Both the position numbers and the translations under genes were made by a program. Source: Vibrio anguillarum (GTDB lineage Bacteria > Pseudomonadota > Gammaproteobacteria > Enterobacterales > Vibrionaceae). Taken from it: a stretch of DNA of 64,000 nucleotides. Where the stretch lies: positions 1-64,000 of the forward strand of contig NZ_JAHGUP010000038.1 of assembly GCF_001989995.2 (NCBI RefSeq), in the 5' to 3' direction. Positions 38,764 through 49,400 of this stretch are shown here, one piece after another (the first letter of the stretch is position 1; each line of letters opens with the position of its first letter). Under the pieces are notes generated by a model that was not told where the DNA came from, did no database searches, and saw nothing but the letters and a program-made list of their open reading frames with translations.

Positions 38764-38791
38764 GATAATCATGATAATGATAACTTTTCTC
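38764..38791 (+). promoter_or_regulatory. Overlapping Fur boxes upstream of araC2
   Basis: Two 19-bp windows 9 bp apart match the Fur consensus GATAATGATAATCATTATC: 38764-38782 (14/19 by eye) and 38773-38791 (15/19, with an intact GATAATGATAA). They end 27 bp before the araC2 ATG. This spacing would block the promoter when iron is plentiful. Confidence 0.8.
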
Positions 38792-38817
38792 ATAAACCAA
38801 TCGGACGTGATTTCACT

Positions 38818-39744
38818 ATGCCTTACTATCGAGTTCCATTTAATTTGGATTTACTGGAAGAGTCCATGCAAACCAATGGCAATATCGTTTTTAAGCATGA
38901 ACATTGCGAATTTTCGTTACGTTGCTGTGTGATCAATGATGACATGGTGATGAGCCAATTTAAGGGAAGGTTTGAAACACCTACCCAACTCGATACAGCC
39001 GATAAAACCGAATACGACAGTGTGACGATCATGCTGAATTTAGGGAATGCGGTTTACTATCAAATTAATGGCTTAAATACGGCAAAGATTTTTCCGGCCA
39101 ACACTATTGCTCTTTGTTATTCCGATACACGTCATGGCTTCTGTCGCTATCAGCCGCAAATCACTCAGTTATTTGCACTGCAAGTCCCAAGACTTCTATT
39201 GCTTGAGTACATCAACGTCATGCAAATAAGTGAGCCACTAGCAGATAAGTTAGGACGTCGAGAGCCGTTTTTCCTAATCAGAACAGCTTCTGCTGCGTTG
39301 CAATTTATGGCCGTGAAACTTTCAGAGACCCATAATCAAAACAGCGCGATTCAACGCCAGCTTTGCTACTCATTCATCAGTGATGCAGCCCGATATCTAG
39401 TCTGCGATGACAGCACTCAACAACAAGGCGATAATCACAATCTCCTAGAAAAAGCGATGGGGATTCTTGATAGTGAGTACACTTTGCCACCCACCATTAC
39501 CGAACTGGCTCGACGAATTGGAACCAATGAGACCTCTCTCAAACAGGGGTTTCGAAAAGAACTAAATACCACCATTCATCAGTACATAACTCAGCAAAGA
39601 ATGACAAAAGCGGCTGAACTACTCAGCGCAGAAATCTACACTATTTCGCATATTGCTCATGAGGTGGGTTACTCCAATCATGGACATTTTTCCGCCGCTT
39701 TTAAAAAAGAATTCGGTTGCACGCCATCCAAATACCTAGCATAA
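38818..39744 (+). CDS. araC2: AraC family regulator (piscibactin araC2-like)
   Basis: A 308-residue AraC/XylS regulator. The DNA-binding region at about 205-307 has TITELARRIGTNETSLKQGFRKELNTTIHQYI and TISHIAHEVGYSNHGHFSAAFKKEFGCTPSKYLA. The first half is a sensor domain without the cysteine patch of its neighbour. Both proteins share the RIGTNETSLKQGF / QVGTNETSFKRGF helix, suggesting an old duplication. Overlapping Fur boxes at 38764-38791 sit just upstream, so expression is predicted to be iron-repressed, and its product should activate frpA and the biosynthetic genes. Confidence 0.88.
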   Translation: MPYYRVPFNLDLLEESMQTNGNIVFKHEHCEFSLRCCVINDDMVMSQFKGRFETPTQLDTADKTEYDSVTIMLNLGNAVYYQINGLNTAKIFPANTIALCYSDTRHGFCRYQPQITQLFALQVPRLLLLEYINVMQISEPLADKLGRREPFFLIRTASAALQFMAVKLSETHNQNSAIQRQLCYSFISDAARYLVCDDSTQQQGDNHNLLEKAMGILDSEYTLPPTITELARRIGTNETSLKQGFRKELNTTIHQYITQQRMTKAAELLSAEIYTISHIAHEVGYSNHGHFSAAFKKEFGCTPSKYLA

Positions 39745-40075
39745 CAGGGTGCTCTCACGCCTAAAAAGATGGTCCCAAAAGCGTCATGAGCCATACCGCG
39801 ATCCTCTATTTCTGGCCCAACACCACCAGCTATCACTTTGACAGTTATTTGTTTGAAACTCATCTAAAACAAAACCAGAAAAAAAATAAAAACCAACAAA
39901 ATTAAATACTTAATTTTAATTAAGTTCAAAAATAGACGACCCGATCTATTCAAGCTTGTTTAAAATAACAATCATAAACGTCGATTCACGCTCTTTTTAT
40001 GCCTTATTCAGTTAGCAGGTAAAAGACAGAATCGGCACTATAAGTTCAATATGGATACCACAGGAAACAGATTCG
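39745..40075 (+). promoter_or_regulatory. Control region upstream of frpA
   Basis: A 331-bp region. The stretch 39961-39979 matches the Fur 19-mer at 13 positions by eye. A perfect 7-2-7 inverted repeat CTTAATT-TT-AATTAAG (39909-39924) lies further upstream in AT-rich DNA and could be an AraC-type activator site, although low complexity weakens it. I see no ORF here. This is the most likely site of FrpA/Irp promoter control. Confidence 0.5.
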
Positions 40076-42061
40076 ATGCATAGGAACAGCCTTAAACTTT
40101 CACCATTAACTTTAGCGATGACCTTAACTATGTTCACTTCAACCGCTTTCGCACTCGAAAGTGGCCATGATGTCATGGTGGTAGAATCGAGCAAGCAGTC
40201 GACCCTTCTTGAACAGATGGACAGTTCGGTCTTGATTAAAACAGGAGAAGAGCTTGAGCAAGCCGGAGTCGATCAAGTTCAAGACTTGGAGAAAGTGTTC
40301 CCGGGTCTATTGATCCAAACTCGCGGTAATCGTACTTATGCCAACACGACGATTCGTGGCATCAGTTCACCGGATTATTATTCCCCCACTATTAGCTTGT
40401 ATGTTGATGGTGTGTTGCAAGACAGCGCCTTTTTAACTCAACCACTTGTTAATGTTGAGCGCGTCGAACTGCTAAGAGGCCCGCAAGGCACTTTGTACGG
40501 TGGTAATGCTCAAGGTGGTATTATCAATATCATCACAAAAAAAACCGTTGGACAGAACACAACCGTTGCTAGCGCGAGCTACAGTAACCTCAATGAGCAA
40601 CTCAATGCTTCGGCAGCTCTCTCACTCAATGACTCGCTTTCCGCCGATATCGCACTGCGCGTAATCAAAGACAATGGCAACATTGAACACCTACCAAGTC
40701 AGCAGAAAGATGCTAATAATAGTCAACAATTCAGTGGGTTAGCTCGCTTACACTATTTACCACACAACTCGCCGTTCACTCTGACCTTATCAGTCGCCAA
40801 TAGCAATCTGGATAGCCATGAAGAGTGGTATCTCACCCAAGCTGAATTTGACCAAAAAATGACGAGCCAAGCGATCCCTCAGCTCAAACGTATCGTTAAC
40901 AGCTATGCGCTGCAAATGGGTTACGATTTAGGTGAAACTCAATTGACCAGTGTTACGGCTTATCAAAACCGTAACATCTATCGCCAGTTTATTGGAGGAG
41001 CTTGGCAAGAAGACCAAAATACTTTTAGCCAAGAGCTACGTGCCAATACGCAAGTCAGCGATGCCTTATCAACGCTATTTGGTGCTTATTTTGAACAACG
41101 CGACTTCGACGCAAAATCTGGCGTAGGCTCCCAAGTCACAAATCAGGTTGAAGCAACTCAATACGCTCTGTTTGGCCAAGCCATTTATGCGCTCAATGAA
41201 CAGATTGACCTCACTTTAGGACTGCGTGCCACTCACCTTTCGACTCGTGCGGATTACAGTGGTAATCCGTCCTGGATGATTGATGCTTACGCACAAAATA
41301 AATCAGAAAACACCCTATCCCCCAAAGCCGCTTTAGGTTGGCAAATCACACCGGACTCTCGGGTGTTTACTTCCATATCAAGTGGCTATCGTCCCGGAGG
41401 CTTCAGTTTACAGCCACGCAGTAGCGGCGATAAAAATGGCTACAGCGCTGAGAAATCCCTTAATGGAGAGTTGGGCTGGCGTACTCGCTTAGCTGACAAC
41501 ATGGTTGATCTAAGCGGGGCTCTGTATTGGATAGAAACGGATGATATTCAACTCTATACTGGGACTCCTGGTAGCCAAGTGCTGCGTAATTTAGGGGAAG
41601 CGCAAAGCCGAGGCTTAGAGCTGCAGCTCGCTTTCTATCCCACGGATGATTTAACCTTGAATCTAGGCGGTACTTTCGGTAAATCAAGCTTCAAATCGGG
41701 GAATCAAGATATTGAGGGGAACACGCTACCGTACGCACCTAAAACCACACTGGTAGCGGGGATAGACTATGTATTACCACAAGCTTGGTTTAATGGCGCA
41801 GTCTCCCTTTCCTCGAATGCTCGCTATACCTCAAGCGTCTTTTTCGATGAAAAAAACACCTTGTCACAAGCGGGTTACACCTTAGTCGACTTAGCCATTC
41901 AGTACCAAGCAAACCCACACCTTTCCATGCGCCTGTTTAGCAATAATGTGACCGATCAAGATTACAAAACCTATTCGTTCGCAATGCCAAACGCCAGCGC
42001 AGCCTTGAGTAACTACGGGGTCGGCCGTGAAGTCGGACTTAACATCAAACTTGAGTGGTAA
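40076..42061 (+). CDS. frpA: TonB-dependent siderophore receptor
   Basis: A 661-residue outer-membrane receptor of the FyuA type. It has a signal peptide (PLTLAMTLTMFTSTAFA), a possible TonB box near HDVMVVESS, a plug domain with NVERVELLRGPQGTLYGGNAQGGIINIITK, and a 22-strand beta-barrel region ending in a terminal aromatic (LNIKLEW). By order and neighbours it is FrpA, the ferric-piscibactin receptor. Its stop is 4 bp before the irp8 start, so receptor and exporter are co-transcribed. No other receptor is in the window. Confidence 0.9.
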   Translation: MHRNSLKLSPLTLAMTLTMFTSTAFALESGHDVMVVESSKQSTLLEQMDSSVLIKTGEELEQAGVDQVQDLEKVFPGLLIQTRGNRTYANTTIRGISSPDYYSPTISLYVDGVLQDSAFLTQPLVNVERVELLRGPQGTLYGGNAQGGIINIITKKTVGQNTTVASASYSNLNEQLNASAALSLNDSLSADIALRVIKDNGNIEHLPSQQKDANNSQQFSGLARLHYLPHNSPFTLTLSVANSNLDSHEEWYLTQAEFDQKMTSQAIPQLKRIVNSYALQMGYDLGETQLTSVTAYQNRNIYRQFIGGAWQEDQNTFSQELRANTQVSDALSTLFGAYFEQRDFDAKSGVGSQVTNQVEATQYALFGQAIYALNEQIDLTLGLRATHLSTRADYSGNPSWMIDAYAQNKSENTLSPKAALGWQITPDSRVFTSISSGYRPGGFSLQPRSSGDKNGYSAEKSLNGELGWRTRLADNMVDLSGALYWIETDDIQLYTGTPGSQVLRNLGEAQSRGLELQLAFYPTDDLTLNLGGTFGKSSFKSGNQDIEGNTLPYAPKTTLVAGIDYVLPQAWFNGAVSLSSNARYTSSVFFDEKNTLSQAGYTLVDLAIQYQANPHLSMRLFSNNVTDQDYKTYSFAMPNASAALSNYGVGREVGLNIKLEW

Positions 42062-42065
42062 TAGG

Positions 42066-43334
42066 ATGGGTTTTCAAACAGCCAAACATTCCACGCTGAG
42101 CAAAGCTTCCTTGCTCAGTCTGTTAGCGGGGGTTTATACCACCCAAAGCCTGATTGGTATGTTCACACTGCAGGGTCTCCCTGCAGTGCTGCGTTCAGAA
42201 GGCGTCTCTACCTCTCAGATTGGGCTTTTCTACTTAGCTATGCTGCCGTGGGCGCTGAAATTTCTTTGGGCACCTTATGTGGAGAGCATTCGACAACAGG
42301 GCATCACTTTGACTCGTCACGCTTACCTGATTGGCTTGGCACAGACAAGTATACTACTGGTTTTAGGAGCCTTCTCATTTAACGCCGTGATCAGTGACCA
42401 AACGCTGTTGTTTGTTGGTGTACTCATATTGGCTTTACTCTCAACCTTTGCTGATATCACCACGGATGGCTTAGCAGTTGATGAGTTACCTGCCGATCAA
42501 AGACGTTTCGGCAATGTGATGCAAGTAGGTGGTGCTTATCTAGGAGCCGTGTTTGGTGGAGGCTTATTCATTTATCTCACTGCCAGTGTCAGTTGGCAAA
42601 ATGCCATTCTACTGCTGATGGCGTTGCTCCTTTTCATGTCGCTACCAACTACCTCTTTATTTGGCAAACTGAAAACAGTGCAAAACCTTCATCATGAGCA
42701 CCATCCATCTCTGAAAGCAGCCCTTACTAACCCCAAGGTAACTTTGGGTTTAGGATTAGTCGCGCTTTGCCAGTTAGGCACTCGGGGGGTGCAATCGATG
42801 ATGATGCCCTTTTTATACGATCAAGGTATTGAACTGGAAGCACTTGGTCTGTTGGTTGCTGGTGGCGGTATTATCACCGCATTTATCGGGATAGGGCTAA
42901 GTGGTTGGTTGATGAAAAAAGTGAGCGCCATCAGCATTGTTCTCTTTTGTCTTGGGTTGGAGGCGTTGATATATAGTGGATTCACTTTCTATGCAGCACA
43001 CATTATACCGCTAACCTATGGCCTAGAGGGGCTGTATGTACTCAATACGGTTCTGGTTGCCGCCAAATTTGTTGCTCTATATACCCTAATGATGGAATGG
43101 TCCTATGGTAATCAAGCAGGCGTTGATTTCTCTCTTTTCCAATCGATGGATATGTTGATCGCGATACTAATGGCGATGCTGTGTGGCTGGGTGATTGCTC
43201 AATTTGGTTACCAAGTTCATTACCTGCTGACATTCTCCGTTACTCTCTGCGCCCTACTGACACTGTATCAATTTCACGCCTACCAGCTAAGGCTAGGCAA
43301 TAAGGATATTTACCATGTCTCTGAACACGCTTAA
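42066..43334 (+). CDS. irp8: MFS siderophore exporter (Irp8/YbtX-like)
   Basis: A 422-residue MFS permease with about 12 transmembrane helices. It resembles the YbtX/AmpG-like branch: SLIGMFTLQGLPAVLRSEGVSTSQIGLFYLAMLPWALKFLWAPYVE and TTDGLAVDELPADQRRFGNVMQVGGAYLGAVFGGG. The ATG at 42066 has AATAGG upstream and follows frpA by 4 bp. It is presumed to export the siderophore or its intermediates, as YbtX is linked to yersiniabactin handling. A GC-rich hairpin follows its stop. Confidence 0.85.
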   Translation: MGFQTAKHSTLSKASLLSLLAGVYTTQSLIGMFTLQGLPAVLRSEGVSTSQIGLFYLAMLPWALKFLWAPYVESIRQQGITLTRHAYLIGLAQTSILLVLGAFSFNAVISDQTLLFVGVLILALLSTFADITTDGLAVDELPADQRRFGNVMQVGGAYLGAVFGGGLFIYLTASVSWQNAILLLMALLLFMSLPTTSLFGKLKTVQNLHHEHHPSLKAALTNPKVTLGLGLVALCQLGTRGVQSMMMPFLYDQGIELEALGLLVAGGGIITAFIGIGLSGWLMKKVSAISIVLFCLGLEALIYSGFTFYAAHIIPLTYGLEGLYVLNTVLVAAKFVALYTLMMEWSYGNQAGVDFSLFQSMDMLIAILMAMLCGWVIAQFGYQVHYLLTFSVTLCALLTLYQFHAYQLRLGNKDIYHVSEHA

Positions 43335-43346
43335 TTTCTAAACTTC

Positions 43347-43364
43347 GCCCGCGATAACGCGGGC
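43347..43364 (+). terminator. GC-rich hairpin between irp8 and irp2
   Basis: GCCCGCG (43347-43353) and CGCGGGC (43358-43364) form a perfect 7-bp stem with an ATAA loop, 12 bp after the irp8 stop. It is followed by TATTCCATT, without a T-run, so it may slow transcription or protect the 3' end of the frpA-irp8 message rather than terminate fully. Confidence 0.55.
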
Positions 43365-43445
43365 TATTCCATTAACTTTCTGCATGATGACACGGTTCAT
43401 CAGGCGGGAGAGTTTTGCCTAAAATTTGCCGGGGTATGATGTCTT

Positions 43446-46400
43446 ATGTCAGAACAACACCTGATTTTATCCACCTTTCGAGAGGCAATTTGCCAATCAT
43501 TAGGCCTCTCCATTGACACGATCAGTGCAACAGACAATCTGTTTGAGCTGGGGGTCGATTCAATGCTGATGATGCGTATGGTAAATCAATGCCGCAGAGC
43601 CGGATGCAAGCTCACCTTAAAAGAAATATACCAAAATCCAACATTGGCACAAATTGGTGAGCTTATTCAAAGCAAGCTCGCGGGTAATCTCACAGGTAAT
43701 GCTGGCGCGGTCAGTGAACAACGCCAACCCAACTTGTTACCCACTATGAGAGAGGGAACACCCTTTGCAATGACCTCGGTACAACTGGCTTATTATATTG
43801 GCCGTGATCCGCAGCAAGCCTTAGGTGGCAATGGTTGTCATCTGTATCAGGAGTTTAATAGTGTCGGTCTTGAAACCTCCGCGCTTGAACAGGCACTGAA
43901 TCAATTACGTCTACGCCATCCCATGCTCTGTGTGCATTTCCAAAATGATGGTACTCAATGCTGGAAAGCGCCTAGCGCCCCATACCATATTACGGTGCAC
44001 GACTTACGTCATTTAACCGATGATGACGCTGAACAAGCCATGCTGACGCTTCGTGAACAATTGAGTCATCAAGTGTTGGATGTAGAACATGGGCAAACCT
44101 TCGATTTTCAGATTGCCTTACTCTCTCATGAGCGGCGGCGTCTGTATGTCAGCATTGATCTGCTGGTGATGGATGCTTCCAGCTTTAGCTTGTTTTTCAA
44201 TGAGCTCTCGCTACTCTTACAAAACAAAACCTTGCCTACTCATACTTCCGATTATGATTTTTGCAGTTATTTGCAGCAGGAACAGCAAGAGTTTGCGGCG
44301 CAAAAGAAGGCGGCTAATGATTTTTGGCAAACGCAATCCCCCCTGCTGCCCCCTGCGCCCAACTTACCCTTAGTGCAGGACCCATCCTTAGTTAAAAAAC
44401 CGACTTTCCATCGGCGTAAACATTGGTTAAATCCAACTCAGTGGCAACAACTGCAAACGCTCTGCGCCGCCAATCAGGTCACACCGACCATGACTCTTGC
44501 CACTTTGTTTGCAGCAGTACTGTCACGTTGGAGTGGGCAAAGCCAGTTGTTGCTTAACCTAACCTTATTTGACTGTCACCCATTTAACCAGCATGTCCAG
44601 CAGATGCTCGCGGACTTTACTAACATTCTGCTCTTACCGACCGAGATTAACCAAGCCAGTCTGGCTGAGCTTTGCCAAACCCAGCAACAACGTTTTGCTG
44701 AGATTTATGAACACCGTTTTGTGTCTGGCGTTGAGGTGTTGCGTGAGTTAAAACGCCATGGTAGCCATCCTTACGGAGCCCCTATCGTATTCACTAGTAA
44801 TCTTAACCATTCACTATTTGGTGATGATACCCATAGCCCACTGGGTGAACTCGGTTGGGGAATTTCACAAACTCCACAAGTGTGGCTCGATTTTGTTGCA
44901 TCTAAGCAAGGTGATGGTATTGCACTGCAATGGGATGGGGTGGATGAACTGTTTGCGCAAGGTCTACTGGATACGCTGTTTAGCGCCTTTATTCAGTTGG
45001 TTGAGCATACACTACAAGGACAAGCAGCATGGCGGTCACCCTTACCAGACTTGCTTCCAACCAGCCAACGCCAAATCCGGGCTGAACGTAATCAGACCTC
45101 TAGTGAGCCGCCTCAGGGTTTACTGCATCAGCGAATTTTTGAGCAAGCGCAAGCCAACCCAAGCAACACCGCCCTTATCACTGCGGAACAAATCCTAAGT
45201 TATAACGATCTGGTAAGCCAAGCCAAACGGCTAGCCCAGACACTGCTCAACGCTGGAATGCAAAGTGGTGAGCATGTCGCCATCAGTATGGAAAAAGGGG
45301 TTGGACAAATCGTTGCCGTTTTGGCTATTTTGCACGCCGGTGGTGTTTATGTCCCTATTGCCCCTAATCAGCCTCTTAGCCGTCGTCAAGCGATTGAAGA
45401 GAGTGCTAATGTACGCATTGTGCTGCGCTGTGAGACCTGCGCGCAAAAGTTTGCATGGAGCTCAGCCACTCACATTGATTGGCAAACCCATGGCGATATT
45501 GCTCTTGAGACATCGCCATACTCATGTCAACCCGAGCAAGCGGCTTATATTATCTACACTTCCGGCTCAACCGGGACACCGAAAGGGGTGGTAGTCTCCC
45601 ACCAATCTGCGCTCAATACTTGTCTTGATATCAACCAACGTCATCGTGTTTGCCATACCGATCGAATATTCGCCGTTGCTGCACTGCATTTTGACCTCTC
45701 GGTTTATGACATTTTCGGTGTGTTATCGGCCGGCGGAGCCTTAGTGCTACCTAAAGAGCAGCAAACTCGTGATCCTATGGCTTGGAATTCACTGGTCACG
45801 CAGCATAGTGTCACGCTTTGGAATAGTGTGCCTGCGCTGTTCGACATGTTCCTCACTTTTTGCGAGGGGATGAAATTCAACACACCGCAACAACTGAGAA
45901 CAGTGATGCTCTCTGGTGATTGGATTGATCTCTCGCTACCCGGCCGCTACCGCTCTTTCCGTCCGCTCGGTACCTTCAGTGCCATGGGCGGCGCAACGGA
46001 GGCGGCGATTTGGTCAAACGAATATCTGGTTAATCACGTTGAACCGCACTGGCGATCCATCCCTTATGGCTACCCATTGACCAATCAAGCTTATCGAGTG
46101 GTGGATGAGGCTGGCCGAGACTGCCCTGATTGGGTGCAAGGTGAACTTTGGATTGGGGGTCTTGGGGTTGCTCAAGGTTACTGGAATGATGAACCGCGAA
46201 CAGCAACACAATTTGTTCATGCTGTTTGTCCAGATAGCCATCAAATCCAACGTTGGTATCGTACAGGAGATATGGGCTGTTATTGGCCTGACGGCACTCT
46301 TGAGTTCCTTGGCCGCAAGGATAACCAAGTCAAAGTGGGGGGGCATCGCATTGAGTTGGGAGAGATTGATGCAGCCTTGAATCGTATTCAAGGTGTGCGT

Positions 46401-49400
46401 CATGGCGTCACTCTGGCCACTGAGCTCGCCGGCAGCCGAGATAAACAACTGGAATGTGTGGTGGTGCTCGAAGGAACCACGCTCTGCTCGCAATTAAAAT
46501 CCGACCCACGGCTGCCACAAGATTATGCAACACTTTTCGAAATGCAGCCTAATACCGACATTGAGGACACCGGATCTCAGGTTGCGGATTTCTTATCGTG
46601 GCATTTACTTCAGACGCTGCCTAATAGCCTGCAATCTCAACCTTTAGCCAAACTCGCCCAATCTTATGGTGTCTGTGCACCCTATTTAGAACTCTTTAAG
46701 CAGTGGTGGCAACTGCTGTGTTCTAGAGGTCAAGCCACCACAGAGCAACAAGGCGCTGAACACTACTATCAACTCGTTTCTCAATCTAGTGTACAACCAC
46801 AGACCAGCGCACTTTGCACAAATTTTTCTCAAGTCAGCCCACTGCTGCAACAAATCATCACCGGCCAAGCGGCCCCTTCTGTGATACTGGAGACAGAACT
46901 TGCGCCTGAGGTGATGCTCTTCAAAACGCCAGCATTTCAGGCCTTGCTGTCACACACAATCAAGGCAATATCGAGCTTGGCAGAGCAACTGTGCAGACCA
47001 ATAGTCTTGATTGAAACCGAAGCGCGCAGTGGCTTGTTGGCACAGCATATCTGCTCTGCGCTCGGTCCTGAAAAAGTGTATTACTATGCCTTAGACTCTT
47101 CATTAAGCTTCACCCAACGTGCCGCACAACGTTTACAACGTTTTAGCCATGTCACAATCCAACATGGTTCACTGACTCATCTGGATACACTTGTTGGGCA
47201 AGCTGACGTAGTGCTACTCAATAATGTGTTGCACCGCCAAACCAACCCTATTGACTATTTGCAACACAGCACCCGATTACTCAAGCCGGAAGCCATGCTG
47301 TTGGTCAATGAGATGGCAAGCTTACCTGAAGCCAGTTTGATCAGTGCTCAGGTTTTACAACAGGCCCCGACTCTTTTATCGGACCAGCAGCTCGCAACCC
47401 ACTTTGAGCTCGCCAAACTGTACTTACAACATGAGGCACTGGCCACAGAGCAACGACTTTATGTGCTCAGAAATCAACGTGTCTTGCTCAGCCCTGATAG
47501 CAGCCAATTATCCGCCAAACTCAGTTCACTACTACCGGCTTATATGGTGCCTAAACGCTTTACCTTTGTTGAATCTCTGCCACTCACGACAAATGGCAAA
47601 GTCGATAGAAAAGCGTTAATGGAATCCACTCGTGATACCAGCCGTCAGCAAGAACAATCTCAACCCGTACGGACCACCAAAGAGCAAATCGTCGCTCAAG
47701 TCTGGCAGGCGTTATTTCATCGCTCAGATTTACAAGCTGACAGTGATTTCTTCCTGATCGGAGGGGATAGTTTACTGGCAACGCGTTGTATGGGGGAATT
47801 ACGCAAACAGGGTTACCAGGCGGATTTAACCGCTCTGTTTAGCCATCCCACTTTGTCACAATTCGCCGCCAGTTTAATTGAAATGACGGCTGATGAATCA
47901 AGCCCGCTTGCTCCTTTAGTCGCACAGCCCAGCCGGCGTTTTCTGCCTTTCCCAATGACGGAAGTGCAACAAGCCTATTGGGTTGGTCGTCAATCTGGGT
48001 TTGCACTTGGAGAAATAAGCTCTCAATTCTTTATTGAGTTTCGAGCTGAACAACTGGATGTTGAGCGCTTTAACCAAGCGATGAATCGCTTAATCCAGCG
48101 CCACGATATGCTCCGTGCCGTAGTGCGTGATCATCAACAGCAGGTTTTGATTCAGGTTCCTGCTTTTACGCTGACTTGTCATTTATTGGATGATATTGAT
48201 GGTTTTCAAGCCAATGCCCTGCGTGATGCATTAGCCCATCAGGTAAAAAATAGTGCGCTATGGCCGCTGTTTACGGTTGAGGCAGTTAGCGCTTCCCACG
48301 GCGAGGCGCGCATTTTTGTCAATCTCGATAATATGATGCTCGATGGCTTGAGCATGCAGATCTTCTTTTCTGAGCTGCAAGCGCTCTATCACAATCCCGA
48401 TCTTGTTTTAGAAGAGCTTGCGATCACCTTTAGAGATTATGTTGAATGGCAGCAACAAGCGGTCACCGAGCAAACACGTTCAACGGCGAAAAAATATTGG
48501 CTGCAGCGCTTGGCCGATCTGCCTGCGCCCCCGGCTTTGCCTCTGCAAAGTGATCCAAACCAGATTCACAAGCCTAAGTTTATTCGTGCCGCAGGCTCAC
48601 TGTCTCCACAAGAGTGGCAAGCTTTGAAAAAGCTGGCCGCCAGACACCAAGTCACACCATCGGCTCTCTTGATCAATGCATATGCCAGTGTCCTCTCCGC
48701 TTGGAGCGATCAGCAAGCACTCACCCTCAACCTCACTTTATTTGATAGACCTGATGTCCATCCAAATATTGGGCAGATCATGGGCGATTTCACCACCCTA
48801 CTGCTGCTCGCATGGCAGCCTGATCAGCATTGGCTCGCGAGCCTGCAGCGTCTACAACACCAGCTAGTCAACGATCTCAAACACAGCCAAGTTTCTGCGG
48901 TGTGGGTGATGCGTGAATTGGCTCGTCAGCAGCAGCGTACCAGCGCCACTATGCCGGTGGTGTTTACCAGCGCCTTGGGCACTTCTGAGCGCGATTTCCT
49001 CTCTGATTCGGGTTGGCTTAAACCGGTAGGAGGTCTATCACAAACCCCTCAGGTATGGTTGGATCACCAAGTCTATGAGTCCTCAGGACAACTCTGCCTC
49101 AACTGGGATGCCGTCGAGGAATTATTGCCTCAGCCCTTACTGGAACAGATGTTCAGCCAGTACCTCTCTCTGTTGCAAACGCTGGCGACTCAACCAGAGT
49201 CTTGGTCACAGCCATTAAACTTGCTGGTTCCCGCACCGCAAGGGGTAACTCGATTGATTCCCAGCCCAAGCAAGCTTGATAACCACGAAGCGATCTTGCC
49301 CCCAGTCGGCGGCGACCCGGTAACCATTTTAACCATTCGCGAACAGTTTCAGCAGATTGTGAATGTACCGATCAGCGAAAGAGAAAACTTCTTTGATGCG

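Noticed and set aside
38732..38932. 66-residue frame overlapping the araC2 start
   Set aside because: It covers the Fur boxes and the first part of araC2 in another frame; no sign of a real product.
44758..45198. 146-residue alternative frame inside irp2
   Set aside because: Overlaps Cy1/A coding sequence in another frame with no domain features.
46014..46493. 159-residue minus-strand frame within irp2
   Set aside because: Lies antisense to the conserved adenylation-domain core; long only because of codon bias.
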